Assembly (NCBI GenBank): GCA_964619055.1
Contig: CAZUDB010000005.1
Span: 1 to 64,000, forward strand
DNA from: CAYVUM01 sp964619055
GTDB taxonomy: Bacteria; Pseudomonadota; Alphaproteobacteria; Rhodospirillales; Defluviicoccaceae
Length of the DNA stretch: 64,000 bases
Reading direction: 5' to 3'
The notes beneath the pieces are model-generated. The model did no database searches, was not told where the DNA came from, and worked only from the letters and a program-made list of their open reading frames with translations. Positions 17,774 to 26,285 of this stretch are shown here, piece after piece (within the stretch, counting starts at the first letter, position 1; every line of letters begins with the position of its first letter). Both the position numbers and the translations under genes were made by a program.

Positions 17774-19597
17774 TTAGATCGGCTCTAAACTCTCTTGTAG
17801 CGCCTTGATGTTGCTTTGTGAATTTTCGCCGAACTGGAGCTGGTGGAGGCGGGAATAGAGTCCACCCTGTGTTAGCAAGTCGCCATGGCTGCCCGAGGCA
17901 ATAACTTTGCCGCTGTCGAAGACATGGATGACGTTCGCGTGCTGGATCGTCGACAGCCGGTGAGCAATGACGATTGTCGTGCGCCCCTGCATCAAGTGTT
18001 CAAGGGCCGCCTGAATTTGGCGCTCGGATTCTGTGTCGAGCGCGCTCGTCGCTTCGTCCAGGAGCAGGATTGGCGCGTCTTTCAGGATTGCGCGCGCAAT
18101 AGCGATGCGCTGGCGCTGCCCACCGGATAGACGGAGCCCATGCTCGCCGACGATGGTGTCATAGCCGTTGGGCAGATCCTCAATGAATCGGTCGGCCGCC
18201 GCCGCAGCAGCAGCGGCCCGAACGGCCGCCATCTCGGCGTCACTCCGGCCAAAGCGGATGTTGTTGGCGACCGTGTCGTCGAACAGAACCACCTCCTGGC
18301 TAACCAGTGCCATGGCATCGCGAAGGTCGGCGATAGCGACCTGCCGCACGTCCGCGTCATTGACGGTTACCCGTCCGGCCGTGACGTCGTGGAAGCGCGG
18401 GATCAGGTTCAAGACCGTGCTCTTGCCGGCGCCGGATGGGCCGACAAGCGCCGTGATGCCACCGGCCGGTACTTCGAAGCTAACATCGCGCAACACAGGT
18501 GCGTCGCCGTAGGCGAACGAAACCTCCTCGAAGCGAATGGCGCCGGCCACGCGCGGCAATGCCCTCGGATTCGTGGGATCGGCGATGGCGGGCGCGCGGT
18601 CCAGGATGGCGAAGACGCGCGCTGCTGCCGCCAAGCCTTCCTGCAGATAGGCGTTGAGCTTTCCGAGCGCCCGGATCGGCTGGTAGACCATGCCGACGGC
18701 GGCGATGAACGAGAAGAAAGCACCCGGGGTCATGGCCCCCTCGATCACGCGGTGGCCGCCATAGATGATCACGGCGCCCATGGCGAGCCCGCCGAGGGTA
18801 TCGATGATCGGGATCACGGCCGCGCGGATTTTGGTGGCGTGCAGGATCAAGCCGAAGATTGATTCCACCCGCTCCCCGATGGTCGTCGCTTCGCGGTCCT
18901 CCAGGCCGTAGGCCTTGATCATGCGAATGCCTTGGAAGCTCTCCGAGAGCCGGGTCGTGAACGCCCCCATTTCCTCTTGGGTCCGCGTCGAGACCTTGCG
19001 GGCGCTGCGGCCCAGGCGGTCGATGTAATGGGCGGACAGTGGCGCCACGATCAGCGTGATCAGCGCCAGGACCCAGTCCTGATAGAACATCACCCCGATC
19101 AGAAAAATCACCGACAGGGCGTCGCGGCCGAGGCCCACCAGCGCATTGGCGACGGCATTGCGCATGGCGTTGACATCAAAGGTGAAGTGGGAGACGAGGG
19201 CGCCCGAGTTGCGGTCCTGGAACAGCGCCATGTCCTGATCCATGAGGTGGCGGAACAGGCGCTTTTGCGTGTCGGCGATCACGCGCTGGCCGACGAAGCC
19301 GATCAAGACCTCCTGGGCGTAGGCGGCTATGTTCTTAATCGCGAACACGGCCACGACGGCCAAGCCGATCATCCACAACGACGACCGATCCTCGGCCACG
19401 AACACGTTGTTGACGACGGGTTCAATTAGCCAGGCAAACGCGGCCGTCATCGCCGCCACCAAGCCCATGCAGATCAGTGCAAAGACGAGTTGACGGGCAT
19501 ACGGACGAACGGCCTCCCCGAAGAGGCGCTTCAGCAGCGGCCAACTGCGCTCGTCGCGAAAGTCCAATTTGGCTGCCTTGGGATCCGGAGCGGTCAT
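17774..19597 (-). CDS. msbA: MsbA-type ABC exporter (ATPase-permease fusion)
   Basis: A 607-aa half-transporter with about six N-terminal helices and a C-terminal nucleotide-binding domain. Walker A is GPSGAGKS, the Q-loop lies in ALVSQEVVLF, the signature is LSGGQRQRIAIARAIL, Walker B is ILLLDEATSALD, and the H-loop lies in VIAHRLSTI. It is similar to lipid A flippases, but related multidrug half-transporters cannot be excluded. It is divergent from a phosphatase gene often linked with envelope loci. Confidence 0.85.
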   Translation of the reverse strand: MTAPDPKAAKLDFRDERSWPLLKRLFGEAVRPYARQLVFALICMGLVAAMTAAFAWLIEPVVNNVFVAEDRSSLWMIGLAVVAVFAIKNIAAYAQEVLIGFVGQRVIADTQKRLFRHLMDQDMALFQDRNSGALVSHFTFDVNAMRNAVANALVGLGRDALSVIFLIGVMFYQDWVLALITLIVAPLSAHYIDRLGRSARKVSTRTQEEMGAFTTRLSESFQGIRMIKAYGLEDREATTIGERVESIFGLILHATKIRAAVIPIIDTLGGLAMGAVIIYGGHRVIEGAMTPGAFFSFIAAVGMVYQPIRALGKLNAYLQEGLAAAARVFAILDRAPAIADPTNPRALPRVAGAIRFEEVSFAYGDAPVLRDVSFEVPAGGITALVGPSGAGKSTVLNLIPRFHDVTAGRVTVNDADVRQVAIADLRDAMALVSQEVVLFDDTVANNIRFGRSDAEMAAVRAAAAAAAADRFIEDLPNGYDTIVGEHGLRLSGGQRQRIAIARAILKDAPILLLDEATSALDTESERQIQAALEHLMQGRTTIVIAHRLSTIQHANVIHVFDSGKVIASGSHGDLLTQGGLYSRLHQLQFGENSQSNIKALQESLEPI

Positions 19598-19744
19598 GAC
19601 CGCTTACATACAACCATGGCGACGTTCATTGAACAGTCATCCGCTCCCGTGGTACCGACGCCACGAGCTGCCAACGTCTAAATTTGATGGCGCGGATCGT
19701 GGGCCGGCGCGCACCATGGTCACGCCCAGGACCCCGTATCCTCC

Positions 19745-20431
19745 ATGGTCGATTTGCCCGCATCCGCCCTGCCCGCACCGCCGCTAACCCCAAAGGAAGG
19801 GCGGCGCGCCTGGCTTGACAGCCTTTTCGTAGATCACGGCCTGATCCGTTATGTTTATTTCAACAAGCATCGCGTCAGCCAATCGCTGTGGCGTTCGGCC
19901 CAACCAACACCGTGGCATTTGCGGCGCGCGAAAACGGATGGCATTCGCACCGTGCTCAATCTTCGCGGCCGGCGCGACACGTGCGGTTCATACATTCTGG
20001 AGCGCCGGGCGTGCCAACAACTCGGCCTCCGGCTCGTCGACTTTCCGATCCGATCGCGGTCCGCGCTTGAACCGGATACACTGCGTGCCGCCGCTGAGTT
20101 GTTCGGAGAGCTTGAGTACCCAACCCTGCTGCACTGCAAGTCTGGGGCCGATCGGGCCGGGTTAATGGCGACACTTTACCTTTTCCTGCATGAGCAGGTG
20201 CCGCTCGCTCAAGCGCTCGATCAACTATCGCTTCGCTATGGCCACATCCGGCAGGCCAAGACCGGCGTCATCGATCATGTTTTTGAGACGTTCCTGGCAG
20301 AAACGGACGGCAGCCAGCGGTCCTTCCTGACCTGGTTGGACAATGGTTACGATCCCGTCAGGCTGACGGAGGAGTTTCGCGCCGGCACGCTCGCCAACTT
20401 CCTGGTCAACGCGGTGCTGCGGCGCGAATAG
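19745..20431 (+). CDS. tyrosine/dual-specificity phosphatase family protein
   Basis: A 228-aa protein with the Cys-based phosphatase P-loop HCKSGADRAGL (HCX5R) and an upstream LWRSAQPTPWHLRRAK / IRTVLNLRGRRD region typical of bacterial DSP-like phosphatases. No signal peptide is evident. It is divergently oriented from the msbA-like gene, so a role in envelope or lipid phosphate metabolism is possible but inferred. Its stop nearly abuts the convergent kinase gene. Confidence 0.8.
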   Translation: MVDLPASALPAPPLTPKEGRRAWLDSLFVDHGLIRYVYFNKHRVSQSLWRSAQPTPWHLRRAKTDGIRTVLNLRGRRDTCGSYILERRACQQLGLRLVDFPIRSRSALEPDTLRAAAELFGELEYPTLLHCKSGADRAGLMATLYLFLHEQVPLAQALDQLSLRYGHIRQAKTGVIDHVFETFLAETDGSQRSFLTWLDNGYDPVRLTEEFRAGTLANFLVNAVLRRE

Positions 20432-20435
20432 GGTG

Positions 20436-22133
20436 TCAGACTGCTCGAGGCCGCCCGATCGCCGTTTCCACCTCATCGCACAAGCGGGACAGCGTGAACG
20501 GCTTCGGCAGGTAGCGGATTGACGGATCACTACGCAAATCGTCGTCCAGCGGTTCATCGGCATAGCCGGAAACCAGGATGACCGGCAGGTTCGGGACATC
20601 CTGGCGCACGAGGCGCACCAGTGTGAATCCGTCCATCACCGGCATCACGACATCGCTGACGATTAGATCGACCCGGCCAGCTGTTGCCGAGAAGCGCTTG
20701 AACGCGGCCTCGCCGTCACCAGCCTCCAGGACCTCGTGGCCCCGCTGCGCGAGGGCGCGGGCGGCGAGGGCCCGGATCGGGTTTTCATCCTCAACGAGCA
20801 GGATCGTTGCACCGCTGCCAGCCGCGGCGCGGCGCTTGTCGAGTGTCCCGGAAATGAGCGTTTCGGCTCTGATGATGGAATTGCGGGCTGTGTTGGTGAC
20901 GGGAGCCGGCGTGTGGCGTGATGGCGATGCGGCAGCCTCCTGCTCCAGAGCCGGCAGGTGGATCACGAACACGGTTCCCGCGTTCGGGGCGCTGTCCACC
21001 GCGATGTGACCGCCGGCACCGCTGACGATTCCGTAGACGGTCGCAAGCCCCAACCCAGTTCCCGCCCCGGGGGCCTTGGTCGAGAAAAAGGGATCGAAGA
21101 TGTTGCCCAGGATCTCGCGCGCGATCCCCGCGCCCGTGTCGGCGACCTCGATCTGGATGTGTCGGCCAACGGGCAGGACGTTGATCGGCCGGTCCGTCGC
21201 GCGTCGGCCGTAGAGCGTTGGCGGACCAAATCGGGACGCTGCCGGCCGCGGCTCGGTGTGGTCGACGGTTTGGGTTCGAATCGAGAGGGTGCCGCCGTTC
21301 GGCATGGCATCACGCGCGTTGACGGCGAGATTGAGGACCACTTGGTCAAACTGCCCAGGATCGATGCAGGTGATACCTCGATCCGCTGCTAGGTCCAGGT
21401 CGAGCCGGATGGTTTCCCCGAGCAGGCGGCCGAGCAAGCCGGAGAGATCGCGAAGGGCCGTGTCGACACACAGGTCCTCGGGTTGGTCAGGTTGTCGTCG
21501 CGCGAAAGTGAGAAGCTGTCGGATCAATCGGCTGCCGCGCTCGGCGTGGCGGCGGATTTCGCGCACCTCGGCACCGTCATCTCCCAACACGGGGAGCCGG
21601 TCGCCCAGCAGTTCGCAATGCCCCAGGATTGCCGTCAGCAAGTTGTTGAAGTCGTGAGCGATGCCACCAGCAAGCTGGCCCAGGGCCTGGAGTTTTTGCG
21701 CGTGCAGTTGGCGTTCGTCGAGCACGCCCGCGCCTGTCGCCTCAACCAGATGGGCGGCAATGCCGACCAGTTCGCGGGAGGCATCGTCAATCCGGCGGAG
21801 ATGAAGCGTGATTCGGCGATCGCGGCCACTTCGGCGGTCCAGCCGGATGTCCGCCAGGGTCGCCGTGGAACTGGTGTTCAATACCAGTTTGCTAAGGACA
21901 CTGAGGATATCCTCGCGGTCGGCACGTGCCATGAACTCGACCAGGGGGCGGTCAAACGCACGGTCGCCCCGTTTGCTAGATTGCGCGCCGAGACCATCAA
22001 CCAGCCGGACATATGCGGCGTTGCCGGCGATGACTCCGCCAGTAGCGTCGAGCACCGCCATTGCGACGGGCGCGGCCTCGACGAGGGCGCGCAAGTGCAC
22101 CAATTCGGCCGCGTCGCCCGCGATGCCGGTCAA
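20436..22133 (-). CDS. cckA: CckA-like hybrid sensor histidine kinase
   Basis: A 565-aa kinase: a PAS-like domain (about 12-120), a HisKA domain with phospho-acceptor His160 in GQLAGGIAHDFNN, an HATPase domain (NLAVNARDAMPNGGTL, VADTGAGI, GAGTGLGLATVYGIV), and a receiver domain (about 443-560) with its Asp in DLIVSDVVMPVMDG. The kinase core closely resembles CckA, which feeds ChpT and CtrA in Alphaproteobacteria. Unlike classical CckA, no transmembrane helix is visible. The start codon is TTG, overlapping the flhB TGA by four bases, so it is coupled to the flagellar operon. A different hybrid kinase is possible. Confidence 0.75.
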   Translation of the reverse strand: MTGIAGDAAELVHLRALVEAAPVAMAVLDATGGVIAGNAAYVRLVDGLGAQSSKRGDRAFDRPLVEFMARADREDILSVLSKLVLNTSSTATLADIRLDRRSGRDRRITLHLRRIDDASRELVGIAAHLVEATGAGVLDERQLHAQKLQALGQLAGGIAHDFNNLLTAILGHCELLGDRLPVLGDDGAEVREIRRHAERGSRLIRQLLTFARRQPDQPEDLCVDTALRDLSGLLGRLLGETIRLDLDLAADRGITCIDPGQFDQVVLNLAVNARDAMPNGGTLSIRTQTVDHTEPRPAASRFGPPTLYGRRATDRPINVLPVGRHIQIEVADTGAGIAREILGNIFDPFFSTKAPGAGTGLGLATVYGIVSGAGGHIAVDSAPNAGTVFVIHLPALEQEAAASPSRHTPAPVTNTARNSIIRAETLISGTLDKRRAAAGSGATILLVEDENPIRALAARALAQRGHEVLEAGDGEAAFKRFSATAGRVDLIVSDVVMPVMDGFTLVRLVRQDVPNLPVILVSGYADEPLDDDLRSDPSIRYLPKPFTLSRLCDEVETAIGRPRAV

Positions 22134-23197
22134 TGGATCTTGCCTTTAAGCCGCATGACATAACCGATGACTTCGGCAACGGCGTGATAGTGCTCCGGTG
22201 GCACTTCTTCATCCAGATCGAGGGCAGCGTGCAGGGCGCGGGCGAGCGGCGGGTTTTCCACCACGGGCACGTCATGGACTTCCGCCAACTCACGGATGCG
22301 CCGGGCCATCTCATCGGTGCCCTTGGCGACGCACTTCGGTGCCGCCATGTCGGCCATGTTGTAGGCCAGAGCAACGGCATAGTGCGTGGGGTTGGTGACC
22401 ACCACGTCGGCCTCGGGAACCGCTGCCATCATGCGCCGTTTGGCGCGCTCGGCGCGCAGGCGTCGGATGCGCCCCTTGACTTGGGGGTCGCCCTCCTGCT
22501 GCTTGTGCTCGTCGCGGACCTCCTGCTTTGTCATCCGCATTTGTTTGAGAAAGGCCCAGCGCTGGTAGAGGTAGTCAGTGATGGCGACCAGTGTCATCAC
22601 CGCCAGCGTGCCGCCGACGATCAGGACAGCCTCCTGGTTCACACGCTCAAGCGCATCGCCAATGGCCATGGACGGCAATCGCTCCATATCAGCCAACAGC
22701 GGCGCGGACACCAGGACACCCACGGCGGTGACGATAATGATCTTGGCGATCCCCTTGGCGAACTCTACCAGCGCGCGCGTCGAGAACAACCGCCCCATGC
22801 CCTTGATAGGGGAGATCTTTGACAACTCGGGCGCCAGTTTGGAAGGGGCCCAGATGGCGCCGGTCTGCAACCAGCTCGCGGCCAGGGCCGCGAAAAATAC
22901 CACACCAAGAAGGGGCGCCAAGGCGAGCGTCACATCGATCAGCAGATCGATGAAGGCGGTTTCAGCCCAGGCCACGCTTAGTCGATGCGCGTGTGCCTGG
23001 TCGAGCAGGAGTTGACCGGAGGCGGCGAGATGCGTGGCCAAGCCCGGGATCATGAACAGCAGCCCCAACGCGGCCGCGAGCAGGATCGCCCAACTGCGCA
23101 CCTCCTGGGAGACGGCGGTTTGACCCTTTTCCCGTCCCTGTTCGAGCCGTTTCGATGTCGGGTCTTCTGTTTTCGAAGCGTCGTCTTCGTCCGCCAT
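22130..23197 (-). CDS. flhB: flagellar export switch protein FlhB
   Basis: A 355-aa component of the flagellar type III export apparatus that switches substrate specificity. It has four N-terminal membrane segments and a cytoplasmic domain with the autocleavage motif NPTH (in VVVTNPTHYAVAL). The N-terminus (EDDASKTEDPTSKRLEQGRE) is typical. It lies after fliR, with a strong hairpin in the 118-base gap, and is translationally coupled to the kinase. Confidence 0.97.
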   Translation of the reverse strand: MADEDDASKTEDPTSKRLEQGREKGQTAVSQEVRSWAILLAAALGLLFMIPGLATHLAASGQLLLDQAHAHRLSVAWAETAFIDLLIDVTLALAPLLGVVFFAALAASWLQTGAIWAPSKLAPELSKISPIKGMGRLFSTRALVEFAKGIAKIIIVTAVGVLVSAPLLADMERLPSMAIGDALERVNQEAVLIVGGTLAVMTLVAITDYLYQRWAFLKQMRMTKQEVRDEHKQQEGDPQVKGRIRRLRAERAKRRMMAAVPEADVVVTNPTHYAVALAYNMADMAAPKCVAKGTDEMARRIRELAEVHDVPVVENPPLARALHAALDLDEEVPPEHYHAVAEVIGYVMRLKGKIH

Positions 23198-23252
23198 CGT
23201 CTAAGGCCCGAGCCTGTGGTTAACGTACATGGCGCGTGCCGACCATGTCATG

Positions 23253-23286
23253 TGGCAATAATACCCCGAACGGGGTATTATTGCCA
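23253..23286. repeat. perfect inverted repeat between fliR and flhB
   Basis: Arms of 16 bases (23253-23268 and 23271-23286) flank a two-base centre. The inner part is a GGGGTATTATTG-type arm. As RNA it would form a very stable hairpin within the flagellar message. There is no T-run after it on the minus strand, so it is not a classic terminator. An RNA-processing or attenuation element is an inference. Confidence 0.75.
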
Positions 23287-23315
23287 GCGAATTGGAAAAG
23301 CATCCGGTGGATCCG

Positions 23316-24086
23316 CTAGAAGCCGAGCGAGCCCAAGAAGCTGTGGAGTGATTGGGCATACCAATCCAGGAATGCCAACACGATCGCCGATGTCGTCAGC
23401 ATCAGTGCCCACAGCTGCATGCTGAGTTGGATGGGCAGGCCGAAGAAGAAGACGGGTAGTTGCGGCATCAAGCGCCCCAAAACGCCGAGTCCGAGGCCGT
23501 AGACGAAGCTCAACAGCAGGAATGGTGAGGACAATTGCAGGCCGAGAAGCACACAATCGGCCACAGCGCGGGCGAGTGTGCCGGCGAGGTCGCCTGCGGG
23601 CAGGTTTCCGCCCGCTGGGAACGCCTCATAGCTGTGCGCCAGCGCGCTGATCATCAGGTGATGGAGGTCGGTGATGAAAATCAACACGACCCCAAGCGTG
23701 ACCAGAAAGCCGGACACGGTGGAGCTTTGCTGATCTGATGAGGCGTCGTTGACGAGGGCGTTGGCCAGGGAGCCAAAAAAGGCAATAAAACTGCCGGCCA
23801 CGTGGAGTGCGGCCACGAGAATGCGGGCGACCGTGCCGAGGAACGCGCCCACAATGATCTCGCCGCCGACGATTAGGAGCAGGCTGGCCGGCTCGGCCGG
23901 AACGGGCGGCAAGCTCGATGCGATCACCGGGGCCGAGACGGCGGCCATGGCAAGGGCCAGCAAGGCACGCACGCGTGTGTCCACATATCCCGCCGAAAAC
24001 CCAGGCATGACCATCAGGGCCGCGCCCATGCGCGCCATCACCAGGAGGAGGGCAAAGGTTTCCGCGGACAGCCAACTGGCCAGCAT
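23316..24086 (-). CDS. fliR: flagellar biosynthetic protein FliR
   Basis: A 256-aa inner-membrane export gate subunit with about six hydrophobic segments. Typical features include ARMGAALMVMPGFSAGYVDTR early and ALAHSYEAFPAG. It begins six bases after the fliQ stop. It forms the FliPQR core with FliQ; FliP is not in this window. Confidence 0.96.
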   Translation of the reverse strand: MLASWLSAETFALLLVMARMGAALMVMPGFSAGYVDTRVRALLALAMAAVSAPVIASSLPPVPAEPASLLLIVGGEIIVGAFLGTVARILVAALHVAGSFIAFFGSLANALVNDASSDQQSSTVSGFLVTLGVVLIFITDLHHLMISALAHSYEAFPAGGNLPAGDLAGTLARAVADCVLLGLQLSSPFLLLSFVYGLGLGVLGRLMPQLPVFFFGLPIQLSMQLWALMLTTSAIVLAFLDWYAQSLHSFLGSLGF

Positions 24087-24092
24087 GCGATC

Positions 24093-24359
24093 CTATCCGA
24101 TCACGGCGATGCGGTCGAACAGGCTGCGCGCGAACTCGAGCAATGTCGTCATCATCAAGGGCAGGCTGAAAACGATGGCTACGAAGATCACGATGATCTT
24201 AGGCACAAACGTGAGCGTCATTTCCTGCAGCGTGGTCAGCGCCTGAAACAGCGCGATGCAGAGCCCGACGATCATGCCGGCGGCCATAACTGGGGCCGAG
24301 ATCATCAGGACCACGTACATGGCCTCCCGGCCTACCTCCAGAACCGCAATCTCGTTCAT
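24093..24359 (-). CDS. fliQ: flagellar biosynthetic protein FliQ
   Basis: An 88-aa export gate subunit with two membrane helices. It shows the family features SAPVMAAGMIVGLCIALFQA and TLTFVPKIIVIF. The start at 24359 gives the standard FliQ length; an upstream in-frame start adds eleven polar residues. It lies between fliE and fliR. Confidence 0.96.
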   Translation of the reverse strand: MNEIAVLEVGREAMYVVLMISAPVMAAGMIVGLCIALFQALTTLQEMTLTFVPKIIVIFVAIVFSLPLMMTTLLEFARSLFDRIAVIG

Positions 24360-24426
24360 GGCATTCGTGCCTTTTTCGTCGTCCACATTCACGTGCGATG
24401 CCCGCCCGCATCCTTGATGGAAGCAG

Positions 24427-24753
24427 TTAAACGGGCATCCGGATCATTTCGCGGTACGCCTCCAGAACCTTGTCGCGGACGGCAACAATGGTTTGGAGCG
24501 TCAGTTCGGCTTCGGCTACGGCTGTCACCACCGTGCTCAAGTCCGCCCCGCCATTTGTGACCGATTGAAACGCCGTGCGCTCCCCGGTTTCGATCACGTC
24601 CGCTGCGTTACGGACAGCCGATTGAACCAGGTCCGCAAAACCGCCTTGAGTGGGCGCAGCCGGCTGCGCGCTGGTTGACGGTTCATCCGCCACCCGCGCC
24701 GCGGTACGGTATGCCTGCACGGCCGCGGTGTAGGGTTGGGACGCCATGGTCAT
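24427..24753 (-). CDS. fliE: flagellar hook-basal body protein FliE
   Basis: A 108-aa basal-body protein linking the MS ring to the rod. The C-terminal half (ELTLQTIVAVRDKVLEAYRE, then MIRMPV) is the FliE signature. A strong GAGGAGG site precedes the ATG at 24753. Order flgB-flgC-fliE-fliQ is as expected. Confidence 0.95.
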   Translation of the reverse strand: MTMASQPYTAAVQAYRTAARVADEPSTSAQPAAPTQGGFADLVQSAVRNAADVIETGERTAFQSVTNGGADLSTVVTAVAEAELTLQTIVAVRDKVLEAYREMIRMPV

Positions 24754-24797
24754 GCTCAGGCCTCCTCAGGTCGTACGAGCCGATGGATCGACGCGCG

Positions 24798-25208
24798 TCA
24801 GCGCAGAATGTCGATGGTGCTGGTTGCCATTTCGCGTGCGGTTCGAATCATGCCGAGGTTGGCCTTGTAAGAGCGTTGAGCCTCCAACATGTCCATGCTT
24901 TCGACGATTGAGTTCACGTTCGGAGCCGTAACGTAGCCATCCGCGTTGGCGGCGGGATGGCCGGGCTCGTAGCGCTGCTTGAACGATGACTGATCCGGCT
25001 CAATCGATTTTACCCGGACCATATCGACACCCGAATCCCGGTCGAGCAGGTTGCGGAAAGTGATTACCTTGCGGCGATAGGGGGCCTCACCCTCTGCCGA
25101 TGGCAGCGAATCGGCATTGGCGATGTTCTCGCTGATGACGCGGAGGCGGGTACCCTGCGCTTTCATGCCGGCTGCCGAGATTTCAAAACTGCTGATCAGG
25201 TCGTCCAT
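24798..25208 (-). CDS. flgC: flagellar basal-body rod protein FlgC
   Basis: A 136-aa proximal rod protein. It has the N-terminal rod motif (SAAGMKAQGTRLRVISENIAN) and the C-terminal helix with the NSIVESMDMLEAQRSYKANL segment. It follows flgB by 32 bases. Confidence 0.96.
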   Translation of the reverse strand: MDDLISSFEISAAGMKAQGTRLRVISENIANADSLPSAEGEAPYRRKVITFRNLLDRDSGVDMVRVKSIEPDQSSFKQRYEPGHPAANADGYVTAPNVNSIVESMDMLEAQRSYKANLGMIRTAREMATSTIDILR

Positions 25209-25240
25209 AGGAGGTGCCTTTGTTGTCGTCGGCGACGGCC

Positions 25241-25645
25241 TCAGCGCCCGCCGATCGCGATCCGAAAGAAGCCGAGGTGCTTGCGATAGAGGGTGTTGGC
25301 GAGCTTGTGCGCCAATTCCGTCCGGTCGACCTTCGCCAACTGCTCCTCCAGAACAACGGCGTTGCCGGCCGGGGCCGTTTCGAAAACACGGCGTTGCTTA
25401 TTGGAGCGAATCGGCGACGTGGGCGGCATTGTGCCGTCCATGTGGGTGCCGCTGGTGGCGGCCAGCTTTAGGCCCGGTTTGGCCTCGGCGACAAGCGCAT
25501 CGAATTTGAGCGGCTTCACATCCCGGGGTCGGTAGTCCGGCGTGTCGGCGTTGGCAACGTTCTGCGCGAGCACGGTTTGGCGTTGCTCAAGCCAGTCGAT
25601 CCGTCGATGGATGGCCGCGAAAAACGGCATGTGCCGAACGTTCAT
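25241..25645 (-). CDS. flgB: flagellar basal-body rod protein FlgB
   Basis: A 134-aa proximal rod protein and first gene of the operon flgB-flgC-fliE-fliQ-fliR-flhB-kinase. It carries the LEQRQTVLAQNVANADTPDYRP rod motif and a C-terminal helical segment. An AAGGGCAAGG site precedes the ATG. A CtrA-type box lies about 118 bases upstream. Confidence 0.96.
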   Translation of the reverse strand: MNVRHMPFFAAIHRRIDWLEQRQTVLAQNVANADTPDYRPRDVKPLKFDALVAEAKPGLKLAATSGTHMDGTMPPTSPIRSNKQRRVFETAPAGNAVVLEEQLAKVDRTELAHKLANTLYRKHLGFFRIAIGGR

Positions 25646-25762
25646 CCTTGCCCTTTCTCGTCCGCGGCTTCAGCCCGTGCCCTGTGATGCGGTTTTGGCA
25701 ACGCACTGGTTCGCAGGCTCAAGGTCGCGCTCCGTGCCTCGCGGCAGTATCGGGCGAGACGC

Positions 25763-25777
25763 TTAATGACCCGTTAA
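25763..25777. promoter_or_regulatory. CtrA-type binding site upstream of flgB
   Basis: TTAA-N7-TTAA (TTAATGACCCGTTAA) lies 118 bases before the flgB start. This matches the core of the CtrA consensus TTAA-N7-TTAA(C). On the flgB strand the first half-site reads TTAAC. CtrA controls early flagellar genes in Caulobacter and several relatives, so regulation of this operon is a reasonable inference. I noticed no other such pair when reading the window. Confidence 0.55.
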
Positions 25778-25977
25778 GGGGCCGGGCGTGTGGCTGATTT
25801 CAGGGTCCGCAGCGCTGTTCTGGATGGCCAAATTGTGGCGTGACGCCGAAATGAGAAAAAATTGCAGGTGTGACGGCGCTCACAGCCGGGCCGCAAGAAG
25901 TTCGGTACAGTGGGGTCAACTGGTAAAGGGCAACGGCGCTTTATGCCGCGTTCCCATAGAAGTGAGGACGATCAGCC

Positions 25978-26151
25978 ATGGGACGGCATTTGAGGCCGAG
26001 CATTTGGATTACACCGGAAGCTTATCCGGAAAAGAGTGAAGGAAACCCGTTGATGTATCTCGATCGCCAACTTCCGAACGTCTTCGAACTTACGTTTGGG
26101 CATCTGATGGTTTGGCTCGGAATCATTGCCTTCATGGCCGTCATCGGCTGA
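25978..26151 (+). CDS. small protein with C-terminal membrane helix (57 aa)
   Basis: The frame starts at ATG 25978 behind a GTGAGGAC site and encodes 57 residues. The N-terminal half is polar (HLRPSIWITPEAYPEKSEG) and the C-terminus is a hydrophobic helix (HLMVWLGIIAFMAVIG). An internal ATG at about residue 26 also has an AAGGAA site. An intrinsic terminator follows on the same strand about 135 bases later. It is divergent from flgB. No family is recognised. Confidence 0.45.
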   Translation: MGRHLRPSIWITPEAYPEKSEGNPLMYLDRQLPNVFELTFGHLMVWLGIIAFMAVIG

Positions 26152-26189
26152 TGCACAGGGCTTAAGCACGGACGGGAGACCCGCGCGCG

Positions 26190-26213
26190 AAAAAAATGGC
26201 GCTGACATCGCCA
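26190..26213 (-). terminator. probable intrinsic terminator of the RND/lipoprotein operon
   Basis: On the minus strand TGGCG and CGCCA pair around seven bases and are followed by seven T residues. It lies downstream of the minus-strand lipoprotein gene ending at 26339. The short stem makes it a weaker call. Confidence 0.5.
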
Positions 26214-26285
26214 ACGAATGCGAGTGGTCCCACCGACCCCGTTTCCTGATTTTTTTAGTTGACCACCGTCCGCTAAACCTTGATT

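Noticed and set aside
21269..21290. tRNA-like GGTTCGAATC
   Set aside because: It lies inside the hybrid kinase gene, and no cloverleaf arms can be built around it.
25788..26039. 83-residue plus-strand frame upstream of the small membrane protein
   Set aside because: No ribosome site and no protein-like pattern; it overlaps the start region of the better-supported frame at 25978.
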